In this document: in pieces, positions 11,748 to 23,931 of the stretch
Position numbering within the stretch: the stretch's first letter is position 1
Layout: every line of letters starts with the position of its first letter
Source: Ziziphus jujuba
Lineage: Eukaryota > Streptophyta > Magnoliopsida > Rosales > Rhamnaceae
Direction of reading: 5' to 3'
Assembly: GCF_031755915.1 (NCBI RefSeq)
Contig: NC_083387.1
Coordinates: 5,360,501 to 5,424,500 of the forward strand
DNA length: 64,000 nt
Program-made: the position numbers and the translations under genes
The notes under the pieces: generated by a model
Told to the model about the DNA's origin: nothing
What the model saw: only the letters and a program-made list of their open reading frames with translations
The model's database searches: none

Positions 11748-12770
11748 CCTTTAGAAAGTACTAACAATTAAAAAGTACTAACTCTGGAATTCTCAACTTC
11801 AATTCTAATTAATCATAAAGTATTTTTCTCTTATCTCCAAGTACTGATATTTAGTAATAAATTACCCTAGCAAAAAGGAGAAGAAAAAACTTAAAAGAAA
11901 AAGAAGGTCTGAAAAGCAACTAAGATTTCTAATGCAGCTATAGTCTAAAGTGAAGTTTTAATAGAGCAACCCACAATTGTGGCCAATTATGATGCTACAT
12001 GCAGAAGCAGATAAAGTGAAATATTGAAATGACTGGAGAGGAAGTAGTTAATTCACCCAAAATAGAAAAACAAGAAAGTGAAGTATAGAGGTGGAAGACT
12101 ACATAGAAGCTACGCAACAGACAGATTGTTATAAGCCAATCAAAATCAGCCCTTAGACTGTATATATACATATCATATTCATGTTATATTTAATTATTTC
12201 TTAACATACAATATATGTCTAAAAAATGTGCATTGAAAGTTGCAAACTATAATCTGAACATATAGGTTAAGCTGGACTGCAACATGTCCACCACTTCTAT
12301 ATGAGTATGTCAACTAATGTAACTACATCTCTTCCCCATACTACTTGTGTTTAACCTGATTTGGTTATAAAAGCTTAGACCTACCGACACCTATATATGC
12401 TATACAAATCATTCACTTTATATTTATTTTATCTGTATAATTAGTTTAGGGTCAAGGATTTATCTGTATACAAATCCAAAAAGAAATATAATTAGTTTCC
12501 TAAGGGTCAAGTACGTTTTTAAAAAATTCTTCTTTTCAACCCACAAAAGCAGTTTTCTAGACAGAGTTTGAGTATCATGCACTAGTGAGATAACACCTTT
12601 AGTTTTAGGATTTAAACTTCGATCAGGGTAAAAATCCTTATATCCCTAAGTTGTAACAAATATATATATATATATACTTATATTATGTTTTTTTATTACA
12701 AACTAACATTATTCTTCATCAAATTCATTGATTTCCCTGCCTTCATCCTTTATTTATTTTCCATGCTCAA
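11409..12770. other. Non-coding, AT-rich, with (TA)n and CT-rich tracts
   Basis: No gene or transposon signature recognised. (CT)n/(AT)n microsatellites lie at about 11716-11748 and an (AT)n tract near 12660-12675. The right end of the MULE probably lies in this stretch but I could not find it. Confidence 0.5.
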
Positions 12771-12816
12771 GGATGTCGATGGAACCCAAAAAAAAAAAAA
12801 GTTTAAAAAATTAAAA

Positions 12817-12860
12817 ACGACATGTCGTCTGGGTGTCGTTCATCCCAGACGACATGTCGT
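12817..12860. repeat. Perfect 17-bp hairpin built on a 12-bp palindrome
   Basis: ACGACATGTCGTCTGGG (12817-12833) and its exact reverse complement (12844-12860) are separated by 10 bases. Each arm itself contains the 12-bp palindrome ACGACATGTCGT. It lies at the start of a GC-richer patch (to about 12960) with repeated CCGGT/CCGGTT words. Confidence 0.9.
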
Positions 12861-13139
12861 TCGATCCATCTTCAACCTTTGTCCGGGTTGACCCGAACCC
12901 GCCTTAACCGGTCCCGATCCGATTCTTGACCCGGTTGTTTCTCCCACCTCCGGCCCCCATTCAAGGCCAAACCGGTCCCCTTTTTTTCCTCTCTTCATTT
13001 CCTACTAATACCCAATATCAATCTATCCTAAAACCTAGGTTATAATCACTTCCATACAAAAACCTAAGTCTTCAAAAATTTCACATTTTTAACCGGTTCT
13101 AAACACAAATCACAAGTTTCAATGTCTCACATTGTACTA

Positions 13140-13312
13140 AATTTGTAAGTATTTAACGGTAAGGCAACAAATAAACACAAAAAAAAAAAAACCACACGGG
13201 TCCACGGTAAGGCAACAAATAAACACAAAAACAAATCCACACCGGTCACGGCAAGGCAAAAAATCCACACAAAAATGAACCTACATCGGTCCACGGCAAC
13301 AAATAAACAAAA
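13140..13312. repeat. Degenerate tandem repeat, about four copies
   Basis: The phrase CACGGTAAGGCAACAAATAA with ACACAAAAA following recurs about four times with losses and A-tract length changes. Units are roughly 40-60 bp. There is no coding potential. Confidence 0.75.
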
Positions 13313-14842
13313 ATATTAAAACAATTAACTCGGAGAGTGCTGAGATGAGAGGAAGTTTTGTTTTTTTGTTTTTTCTTTGTATTTTTTTTGGGTGCTGAGA
13401 TGAAGCTTCATTTGGCTTTTCCACGGCAAGTTTTGTTTTTTGGTATTTTTGTGTATTCTTGTAAAAACAATTACTTCATGTAGTTTGTTTTCTTTTTCTA
13501 AAAAGTAGATTTTTGTTCTTTGTTTAAAATATAAAAGGATATCTAAGTCATTTTTTATTGTATTAAGGTTAAAATAGTTATTGAAGGGTAGAAAAAAAAA
13601 AAAAGCAAATGAAGGGGTAAAAATCATGAAGCTCATCCCTATGAGGGCATTGGGCCAAATTCCCCTTTAAACAAGGGCTTAACGTTTTATATTAATCCCA
13701 AAAAAAAAAAAAAAAAAAGGAACTCATTCACCCAAAAAAAGAAAAAAAAGACTTGGACAGGTTTTTTTTAATATGAAAATTTTCAATTTTTCCTGCAGAA
13801 AGAGATTCATTTTTTCAATTTGAGACTTGGAGGTTCTTTTATCCTAGAAGAGAAAAAATAATTCAATACATCATCTATATATAATCTATCTTTTACTCCA
13901 CATAATAATATCTACATTTTATATAAAAAAGAAAATACATACTCATGATATAGTGAATAATTTCTCGAAAACAAGATGCTCTGGCGGCGTGGCCATGCAT
14001 AAATTTCGAATGCGCATTCGGAGGGTCATGTAGTATTACCACTACCATATTATAAATTTTGATTTTTGCACTGATTTTTGCCATATCAGTACATGCATAC
14101 TTCATATTTTCTTTGTATGCGTACAATCAGCCTAATAACCTTTCTCACCTTGCAGATTTTAATTTTAATTTTTTTTCTTTTCCTTTCCTCGCAAACAAGA
14201 GAAAATAAGTTAACAAAACAATAAAAGCAAAAAGCCAACAACTGACTCAGTCATATGTTAACAACTATAAAGGAACAGTCATTATTCTCCATCCTCTATG
14301 TTCACCATTCATTAGCTTGGTTCGGTGTTCCTAAAAGAATGTAGTCGTCATCTGTTCCCTTTTTTCAAAAATAAAATAAAATTTCATTGACCTGGTTGAC
14401 CTGCATGTTTTTATTTTATGGCGAAGACTTAAAAATTGGTGTGGAAACTTTATGTGGATGTACATTAATAGATGAACGTAAAGAAAACTTGGACACATTA
14501 ATATCAAAACTCAGCTTGACTTTTAAAAACGATGTGACATATTCTTAGTTTTATATGCGGCTCTTTTAGATTAGAGATCTATTTCACACACAGCTGCAAC
14601 GAAAGAAAGAAAATAACGCTTACGAGGCAAAGAAAATGCTTTATTTTTATTTCTTTTTCTTTCGCCCTTAAATAGACAAATTATGGTAAATATAGAAATA
14701 GGGATTTATATGCTTTCAAGCATATTGCAAAGAAATGAAGACAAAATTTCCTCCGACTCACTTTTGTCTATAAAGGTAACAAGAGAGCAAACCCACATTG
14801 GGCAGATCAAGATTTCAAACGTAGGGAAAAGTCAACACCACC
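13313..14842. other. AT-rich DNA upstream of the receptor-kinase pseudogene
   Basis: Poly-A and poly-T rich, with no gene recognised. The last few hundred bases would hold the promoter of the LRR receptor-kinase copy at 14843, but no convincing core element could be singled out. Confidence 0.5.
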
Positions 14843-15075
14843 ATGAAACCCATTCAGAATTATCCTGTTCTTCTCCTTGTTCATGTTCTTTTGCTCTCCT
14901 TGCTTCCATTGAAGACCACATCATCTGCAAGAACCCAAGCTGAAGCTCTTGTCCAATGGAAGAAGAGCTTGTTTGCTCCACCAGATTCCCTAAATTCATG
15001 GTCCCTCACCAGCCTCAACAACCTTTGCAACTGGTCTTCCATTGTCTGTGACAACTCCACCAAAACAGTCTCCCA

Positions 15076-15634
15076 TGCTGGTTGTGATTCAATTAAGAGA
15101 TGGTCAAAGTCAACGTTTCTTATAAGCATCAGTTGTGAAACGGTGCCGTTGCACTTAAGGAAGTGGTTAGGATGAGTCAGCGGTTAGTTTTCTGTTTTGG
15201 AGGTTTATAAATAATGGTTTAACTGCAGAAATAGAAAATATATGACAGAAGCAGTTAGTTCTCGATCAAAGCCCTTTTTTTCTTCTGGTTTTCTCTTTTC
15301 TTCTTGTAGCCTCTTTCTCATTGTATTTCTCTTTCTCTTGGTATTGTTTAGGATCATTCTGGGTGAGTGATTTGTGAGAAAGAGAGAGGTTGTAAAGGCA
15401 TTTCTAGTGTGGTTTATGGGTGTAGAGAATCTGTAAAATCAAGAGACAAACTGCTGCAATGGTGTATTTGTTTTTGTTCATAGTGCAAGAACTTCTTGGA
15501 TGGGGTTCACCGAGGATGTAGGTCATTTCTAGACCGAACCTCGTAAAATTTGTGTGTTCTTTGTGTGATTCTTCTTGTTTGTTTCTTTCTATATGCTTGC
15601 TGTGATGAGTTCTGTATTTAATTAAGTTTCAATA
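15076..15634 (+). repeat. 5' LTR of the copia element
   Basis: 559 bp, starting TGCTGGTTG and ending TTTCAATA, directly followed (one base later) by a tRNA-Met-type primer-binding site. A TATAAATAATGG box-like stretch near 15205 would suit the LTR promoter. Confidence 0.95.
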
Positions 15635-15635
15635 G

Positions 15636-15647
15636 TGGTATCAGAGC
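15636..15647 (+). other. Primer-binding site, initiator tRNA-Met type
   Basis: TGGTATCAGAGC, complementary to the 3' end of plant initiator methionine tRNA, one base inside the 5' LTR. Confidence 0.93.
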
Positions 15648-15731
15648 ATTCTTGTATAATCATTCATAAGAAAGAAACGTGTGCCTGCCATTTGTTTGAG
15701 GAAATTCTTGAGTGACGAACCAGCAAGCTAA

Positions 15732-18700
15732 ATGGGTTCAAAGGTAGAGTTAGAGGTCTTTAATGGGAAATGAGACTTTCTCTTATGGAGGCAGAAGATG
15801 AAAGCAGTTCTGGTGCAACAAAAAGTGGCCAAAGCCATAGATGAGTCTTTTCCAGAGAGTCTCACGGAAGAGCAGAGAAAAGACATGGATGAAATTGCCT
15901 ACAACACCATCATTTTACATCTGTCTGATAGCATCTTGAGGAAGGTAAATGATTCTAAGACCACTTCTCAAATCTGGAGTAGATTAGAGCAATTATATTT
16001 GGTTAAATCACTGCCAAATAAAATATACTTGCTGGAAAAATTGTTTGGTTTCAAGATGAATCCATCAAAGGATTTAGAGGAGAATCTTGATGAATTTAAC
16101 AAATTGGGTTTACATCTGGCCAACTGTAATGAAAAGTTCACTGATGAACATCATGCAGTGATTTTATTAAATTCTCTTCCAGATAGTTATAAGGATATTA
16201 AAAATGCAATTAAATATGGAAGAGAGATTTTGATCACTGATATTGTCATAAATTCCTTGAGAGCAAAAGAGTTGGAAATGAAGATTGAGAGGCCAGACAC
16301 TAGTGGGGAAGGTCTGATTACTAGAGGAAGAAATCTTGTTAGAACTTCAAAAGGCTATAATAACCATTTCAGGGGCAAATCTAGAGACAAGTTTAGATCC
16401 AAGTCAAGAAACAGAGGAAGGAAATGTTATTATTGCCAGAAAGAAGGTCATCTTATTAAAGATTGCTACAAGAGGATAAATAAAGAAAATAGAGTGAAAC
16501 ATTCTGAAAATGGAGATGCTGCGATATTAAGCAATGAGGATGACATTGGAGATGTCTTGGCTGTCTTAATGGATCAAACCAGTTAAGAATGGATTTTGGA
16601 TTCTGGATGTACCTTTCATATGTGTCCAAGACAAGAGTGGTTTGTTAATTTTCGAAACTTAAATGGTGGTCAAGTGCTGTTAGGCAATAATCAAGCTTGT
16701 AATGTGACTGGAACAGGAGATATTCCTATTAGAATGAGTGATGGAGTGGTAACGACCTTGAGCAATGTAAGGTTTGTTCCTGAGCTGCAAAGAAGTCTCA
16801 TTTCACTTGGAGTCTTGGATGAATCAGGTTATAGTTGTAAGTCTGAAAATGGGTCCATGAAGATCAGCAAAGGTGCTCTTACTGTCATGAGAGGACTCAA
16901 GAGAAATGGATTGTATGTTCTGCAAGGAAAAACAGTAACTGGAACTAATGCAGCAGCTATAACTTCAAGTCCAGATGAAACCCAACTTTGGCATAAAAGA
17001 TTGGGACATATCAGTGAGAAAGGCCTGCAGATTCTCAACAAGCAAGGGCTGTTTGGCAAGAACAAAATCAGCAAGATGGAATTTTGTGAACACTGCATAT
17101 TGGCGAAGCAACATCGGTTTAGTTTCAAGCTAGGAACACATAAAGCTACCTCTATACTGGACTATGCACATGCAGATTTATGGGGACCAGCCAGCACACC
17201 TACACATGGAGGTAACAGGTACTTTCTTTCAATTGTTGATGACTTTTCCAGAAAAGTTTGGGTTTTTCTGTTCAAAAATAAAAGTGATGCTTTTGTTAAA
17301 TTTAAACATTGGCACTCTTTAGTTCAAAACCAAATAGGGAAAAAATTGAAAGTGTTAAGAACTGATAATGGGCTAGAAATTTGTAATCTAGAATTTGACA
17401 ATTTCTGCAAAGAAATTGGAATTCTTAGACATAGAACAGTTAGTTATACCCCTAAGCAAAATGGAGTTGCTGAGAGGATGAATAGGACCCTACTAGACAA
17501 GGTTAGGTGCATGTTGCTAAGTTCTGTTCTACGAAAACCATTTTAGGGTGAAGCTATTATGACAGCAACTTATTTGGTTAATAAATGTCCATCAACAGCT
17601 ATAGAATTCAAAACTCCTGAGGAAATGTGGACAGGCAAACTAGCAGATTATACTAGGCTAAAAATCTTTGGATGTGCAGCATATGCTCATCAAAGTGAAG
17701 GGAAACTTGAACCTAGATCATTGAAGTGTGTTTTTCTAGGTTATCCCGAGGAAGTTAAAGGCTATAGGCTGTGGGCAAGAGACTTGAAAGGTTTTAAAAC
17801 CATAATAAGTAGGGATGTTATTTTTAATGAAAATATTATGCCTTGCTTGAGTAATAAAGATGCAGGGATTGATATTTCCACCAAAGATAAGTCAGTTCAG
17901 TTTGAGGTGGAGCCATATATGAAGGCAAAGGAGGACCAAACAACCCAAGTGGAAGCTGAAGTTGAAACACAACTTCCAGAATCTAAAAATGAGCAACCAG
18001 ATCAAGAAACTGAAGAAGAATCAATTGCTGAAAGCACAAATCCTCTACAACATTACCAGCTGACCAGAGATAGGCAAAGGAGAGTGGTAAAACCCCCTGT
18101 CAAATTTATTTCTTCTAACTCCACTATGTTTGCTCTAATATGTTTTCAGGAACTTGTTGATGAGGAACCTAAGTCCTATTCTGAAGCTATGAAGAGTAAG
18201 CATTCCAGATTGTGGTATAAATCTATGTTGGAAGAATTTGAGTCTTTACACAAGAATAAGATATGGGTGTTGGTTCCTAAACCTACAACTCAAAAGGTAG
18301 TTGACTGTAAGTGGATTTTTAGAGTGAAAGAGGGGATATCAAGTGCTGATCCAGTCAGATTTAAGGCAAGATTAGTTGCCAAAGGATTCACATAGGTACA
18401 AAAGATAGATTATACTGAAATTTTCTCACCTGTGGTGAAATACACAACTATTAGGATGATTTTATCATTAGTTGCTCATTTCAACTGGGAGCTGGAACAA
18501 CTTGATGTGAAAACAGTGTTTTTGCATAGTGAGCTTGATGAGATTATATATATGAAGCAACCTGAAGGTTTTAAAGTCTCAAACTCAAATAAGGAGATGG
18601 TTTACTTGCTAAAGAGATCATTATATGGTTTGAAGCAGTCTCCTCGGCGGTGGTATAGGAGATTTGACACTTATGTGTTAAAAGTTGGTTTTAAAAGGAG

Positions 18701-19736
18701 CAGCTATGATAGTTGTCTATACTACAAAGGTGAAAACTATCATGAATCAGTCTATTTACTCTTATAGGTAGATGATATGCTATTAACTGGTCAAAATATG
18801 AAGAATATCAAGGATATTAAGGATGAGTTGAAGGCTGAATTTGACATGAAGGAGCTTGGACCAGCAAAGAAAATTTTAGGCATGAGTATTGGAAGGGACA
18901 GATTGAAGAATCAGCTTTTCTTGAATCAGAAAAGTTATATTTAGAAAATATTTTCTAAGTTTTTAATGAGTGCTACAAATTCAACAAATGTACCACTTAG
19001 GAATCATTTTAAGCTATCTGCCAGTTTGTGTCCTCAAACCGAAGAAGAAGAAAAAGACATGAGTAATGTGCCTTATGCAAGTGCAATAAGGTCTGTCATG
19101 TATGTTATGATCTGTACAAGGCCTGATCTAGCTCATGGAATCAGTGTTCTTAGTAGATATATGGCAAATCCTGGAAGAAAACATTGGGAGGCTCTTCAAT
19201 GGCTTCTAAAATATCTTAAGGGGACTTGTGATGTTGGCTTGATGTTTAGTCACTGCAAAGAAGGTGTGGTTCTCAAAGGATATGTAGACTCTGATTATGC
19301 AGGTGACAGAGATAGAAGAAGGTCAACTAGTTCTTATGTATTTACACTTTGCAATAATTGTGTCAGCTGGAAGTCTAGGCTACAACCAAGGGTGGCATTA
19401 TCATCAACCGAAGCTGAGTATATAGCTACTGCAGAAGCTATGAAAGAGGATTTTTGGTTAAAGGGTTTGCTACAAGAATTGAAGCTTTTAGAGGGTGAAG
19501 TTATTGTATTTTCAGATAGTCAAAGCTTAATTCATTTGTGTAAAAATCTGGTTTATCATAATCAAACAAAGCATGTTGAGGTGAAGTACCCTTTCACACG
19601 AGATGTTGTGAATGAAGGAGTTATTGGCTTGGAGAAAATTGCAACAGCACATAATCCAGCAGATATGGGAACTAAAGTGCTTCCAGTTAGTAAACTTGAA
19701 ACTTGCAAAAGTTTGCTAAGAGTTGAACCTGGTTGA
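15732..19736 (+). pseudogene. copia gag-pol polyprotein with six in-frame stops
   Basis: One frame of 1,335 codons runs from ATG 15732 to the stop at 19736 without any frameshift. Gag (UBN2-like) ends in a zinc knuckle CYYCQKEGHLIKDC (from 16425). Protease DSG is at about 16599 (WILDSGCTFH), with the HHCC pre-integrase motif near 16990-17110. The integrase core has DLWGP, RTDNG and NGVAERMNR. RT follows, with VDDM at 18768. RNase H has YVDSDYAGD and STEAEYIA. Premature stops: TGA 15771, TAA 16584, TAG 17544, TAG 18393, TAG 18765 (replacing the Tyr usual before VDDM) and TAG 18942. So the copy cannot make its own enzymes, although every domain is present. Confidence 0.95.
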
Positions 19737-19802
19737 TAGCTTAAGTCAGTGAACTGAGAAGTCCAAAGAGTCTTGCACACAATTTATCCTCTCACTTGAA
19801 TC

Positions 19803-19813
19803 AAGGTGGAGTA
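19803..19813 (+). other. Polypurine tract of the copia element
   Basis: AAGGTGGAGTA immediately before the 3' LTR, the site that primes plus-strand DNA synthesis. Its position and form are typical of plant copia elements. Confidence 0.88.
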
Positions 19814-20372
19814 TGCTGATTGTGATTCAATTGAGAGATGGTCAAAGTCAACGTTTCTTATAAGCATCAGTTGTGAAACGGTGCTGTTGCACTTAAGGAA
19901 GTGGTTAGGATGAGTTAGTGGTTAGTTTTCTGTTTTGGAGGTTTATAAATAATGGTTTAACTGCAGAAACAGAAAATATATGACAGAAGCAGTTAGTTCT
20001 CGATCAAAGCCTTTTTTTTCTTCTGGTTTTCTCTTTTCTTCTTGTAGCCTCTTTCTCATTGTATTTCTCTTTCTCTTGGTATTGTTTAGGATCATTCTGG
20101 GTGAGTGATTTATGAGAAAGAGAGAGGTTGTAAAGGGGTTTCTGGTGTGGTTTATGGGTGTAGAGAATCTGTAAAATCAAGAGAGAAACTGCTGCAATGG
20201 TGTATTTGTTTTTGTTCATAGTGTAAGAACTTCTTGGATGGGGTTCATCGAGGATGTAGGTCATTTCTAGACCGAACCTCGTAAAATTTGTGTGTTCTTT
20301 GTGTGATTCTTCTTGTTTGTTTCTTTCTATATGCTTGCTGTGATGAGTTCTGTATTGAATTAAGTTTCAATA
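19814..20372 (+). repeat. 3' LTR of the copia element
   Basis: 559 bp, the same length as the 5' LTR, with about 15 substitutions and no length change. It starts TGCTGATTG, ends TTTCAATA, and is followed by target-duplication copy TCCCA. Confidence 0.95.
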
Positions 20373-23300
20373 TCCCAAATAGACCTCTCCAACCTCAATG
20401 TCACCGGAACTCTAACCCACTTCAATTTCACTTCGTTTCTAAATCTCACAGTCTTTAACCTCAACAACAACAATCTCAGCGGGCCAATACCTGCAGCCAT
20501 TGGAAACCTGTCCAAGCTCACTTTGTTGGATACTGGCAACAACTTTTTGGGAGGTAAAATACCTTTGGAGATAAGCAGGTTAACAGAACTTCGCTATCTT
20601 AGTTTCCACAACAACAATCTCAATGGTACCATTCCCTATCAGCTCAGCAATCTCCAGAAGGTATGGTACTTGGACCTTGGAGCAAACTATTTAGAATCCC
20701 CTGACTGGTCTAAATTTTCATCCATGCCATTGTTGACCCACCTTGATATTTATCTTAATAGTCTTGATTCAGAATTCCCAGATTTCATATCAGATTGCAG
20801 GAACTTGACGTTCCTAGACTTGTCCTAGAATCAGGAATTGACCGGCCAAATACCAGATTGGGTATTTAGCATCTGGGCAAGCTTCAATATCTCAATCTCA
20901 CAAATTGCCAGTTCACAGGACCCTTGTCATCAAACATTTCCAAACTTTCCAAACTCAAACACCTCAATCTGCTAGTCAACCAATTCAATGGAACAATTCC
21001 TGAGGACATTGGTTTTCTACCTAAACTTGAACTTCTTGATTTGTTCAACAATTCCTTTCAAGGTAAAATTCCTTCCTCCATAAGCCAACTAAAGGAGCTT
21101 TCCTACCTGGATCTCCGGCAAAATTTGCTTAACTCAACAATCCCTCGTGAGCTTGGTTCTTGTACTAATCTCACCTACTTAGCATTAGCTCTGAATCACC
21201 TCAGTGGGGAACTTCCTCCGTCCCTATCCAACATAAAAAATATTGTCAATTTGGGTTTATCTGATAATTTATTTTCTGGCACAATTTCCCCTGATCTCAT
21301 CTCCAACTGGACTCAACTGAAGTCCTTGCAACTTCAAAACAATAACTTTAGTGGGGAAATTCCGCCGGAGATTGGCTTGTTGGAAAATCTAACTCACCTT
21401 TATCTGTACAATAATAGTTTATCTGGCCCAAGTCCCCATCAGATGGGAAACATGAAAGCCCTGCAAGAATTAGACCTCTCGGGAAATGATCTCTCTGGTC
21501 CAATACCTCTCACTCTGTATGGTCTCATAAACCTCGAATACATGCAACTTTTCTACAACAACCTCAATGGGACAATACCGCCGGAGATTAGAAACATGAC
21601 GTCCCTGGTTAATTTCGATGTCAACACCAATGCATTGTCCGGTGAGTTGCCGGATACCATTTCTAGCCTCAGTAAATTGGTGGGATTCTCTCTGTTCACC
21701 AATAATTTCAATGGAACCATTCCAAGAGATTTTGGAAAGTACAGTCCTGGTTTGGTTACAGTTAGCTTTTCAAACAACAGTTTCTCCGGAGAACTGCCAC
21801 CAGAACTATGCAGCGGCTATGCGCTTGAGGTTCTCACAGTGAATAACAACAGTTTTACAGGGGCATTGCCTGAGTGCTTGAGAAATTGTTCCGAATTAAG
21901 AATAGCACGTCTCGATAAGAACAAACTCAGAGGCAACATTACTGATGCATTGGGTGTTTATCCAAGTCTAGAATACGTTTCTCTAAGCGGAAACCAGTTT
22001 ATGGGTGAAATATCATCTAGGTGGGGTGAGTGTCAAAATCTCACAAACTTGCAGATGGATCGGAATAAAATTTCCGGGCATATCCCACGTGAGCTTGGAA
22101 AGTTGCGTCAGTTGCAACGTCTGATCTTGGACTCCAATAACTTGACCGGGGAAATTCCGGTAGAGCTGGGAAATCTAGTGCGGCTATATGACCTTAATCT
22201 CAGCCGCAACCATTTGTCAGGGGAAATCCCACAGAATATAAGCAAGCTGACTGCTTTAGAATTGCTTGATTTATCAGCAAACAAATTTTCCAACAGCATT
22301 CCAAAACTGCTCGAAAATTGTGAGAAACTATCAAGCCTGAACCTAAGCCACAACAATCTCTCAGGCGAAATACCGTCCGAGCTCGGCAACTTGGTTTCCT
22401 TGCAAGCTGTTTTGGATCTCAGCAGCAATTCCCTATCTGGGCAAATCCCGTCAAACTTCTTCAAGCTTAAAGCTTTGGAAATTCTGAATCTTTCTAATAA
22501 CCATCTCTCGGGTCAGATTCCTTCATCGCTTTCCGAGATGTCTAGTCTGCAATCCGCAGATTTTTCCCACGACAACGTGAGCGGTCCAATTCCAACCGAT
22601 GGAAGCTTTTTCCAAAACCCTCCTGCAAATGCTTTTGTTGGAAACTCTGGTTTGTGTGGAAATGTATCTTGGTTGACTCCATGTGCATTATTGTCCAACA
22701 AAAAATCCAACAAAAGTACTAGGAAGATTCTGATCGGAGTCCTCGTTCCCACATGTACTCTGTTTGTGTTTGCCACTGTGTTCTGCATAACTTTTATGAA
22801 TCGGAAATCCAAGCTCCAAGACGAAGAAATCAAAAGTCGCAAAGATTTGGACAAATCGGAGTCCATGATATGGGAAAAAGAAGCGAGATTCACACCTTGA
22901 AATCGTGCAAGCCACCGAGGACTTCAACTCCAACTACTGCATCGGAAAAGGAGGGTTCGGTGTCGTCTACAAGCGGTTTTGTCTTCCGGTCTCGCTGTTG
23001 CAGTGAAGCGTCTGAATATGGAAGACTCGGCCAATATTCCCGCGATAAACCGGCAAAGTTTCGAGAACGAGATAAGAACTCTGACGGAAGTCCGGCACCG
23101 GAATATCATAAAGCTATATGTGTTTTGCTCCAGGAGGGGTTGTATGTACTTGGTATACGAATACGTAGAGAGAGGAAGCTTGGGTAAAGTATTGTACGGT
23201 TTGGATAATAAGGTAGAAGATCGTCTGGGTTGGGAAAAAAGGATTAGAATCGTGCAAGGACTCGCTCACTCGCTGGCCTATTAGCACCATGACTGTTTGC

Positions 23301-23931
23301 CTCCGATCGTTCACCGGGATGTTTCTCTGAACAATATATTGCTGGGATCGGATTTCGAGCCACGGCTTTCGGATTTCGGAACGGCGAAACTATTGAATCC
23401 CGACTCATCCAACTGGACCAACGCTGCTGGGTCGTACGGTTACATGGCCCCAGGTAAATTAATATTTTTAGTTTTATTTGATCAATATATATATATATAT
23501 ATATATATATATCCTTTGAATTATTTTTATTGTTTTAATTTATTACAGAGTTAGCACAAACAATGAGAGTGACGGACAAATGCGATGTATATAGTTTTGG
23601 AGTGGTGGCATTGGAAATAATGATGGGAAAACATCCTGGTGAAATGCCTGCGTCATTATTGTCGGTTTGGTCTAAAACTTTAGCGGAAGATAAGAATGTT
23701 GAATTGCTTTTGAAAGATGTTATAGACCAGAACCTGTCTGCACCTAGTGGTGAATTGGCTGAAGCTGTGGTTTTTTTGGTTCAAGTAGCTTTGACTTGCA
23801 CTCGGACTAATCCTGAGTCAAGGCCCACAATGCGTTTTGTGGCTCAAGAATTATCAGCTCGGACTCAGCGTTGCTTGCCCCACCCATTTTCCACCATTTC
23901 AATGCAGAAGCTAACTGGTTTCAGTAAATAG

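Larger units (their letters stand above)
15076..20372 (+). mobile_element. Complete Ty1/copia retrotransposon, 5,297 bp
   Basis: Two 559-bp LTRs enclose one gag-pol reading frame in the order gag, protease, integrase, reverse transcriptase, RNase H, which defines copia. The target duplication is TCCCA (15071-15075 and 20373-20377), and removing the element plus one copy restores the receptor-kinase frame. The LTR ends are TG..TA instead of TG..CA. The LTRs differ at about 15 positions by my reading, so the insertion is not recent. Confidence 0.96.
14843..23931 (+). pseudogene. LRR receptor-like kinase (MIK2 / At1g35710 type), split by a copia element
   Basis: Such genes encode plasma-membrane receptors with an LRR ectodomain, one membrane helix and a cytosolic Ser/Thr kinase. 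ATG 14843 opens a signal peptide (VLLLVHVLLLSLLPL) and the N-terminal cap (EALVQWKKSL..SWS..CNWSSIVCD). The element at 15076-20372 interrupts at TVSQ; the frame resumes at 20378 (IDLSNLNVTGTL). More than 20 LRRs follow to about 22620, then the helix (ILIGVLVPTCTLFVFATVF, about 22725-22790). The kinase keeps GKGGFGVVYK, VAVKRL, IVHRD and SDFGTAK, and has the usual intron (23454-23548, GT-AG, phase 1); it ends at 23931. Lesions besides the transposon: TAG 20826-20828, one base lost near 20870, frame change near 22895, one base lost near 22972, TAG 23282-23284. The ligand is unknown. The copy is dead. Confidence 0.93.

Noticed and set aside
22753..23187. Open frame of 144 codons overlapping the receptor kinase
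   Set aside because: It is a shifted reading of the kinase juxtamembrane and N-lobe with no domain of its own.
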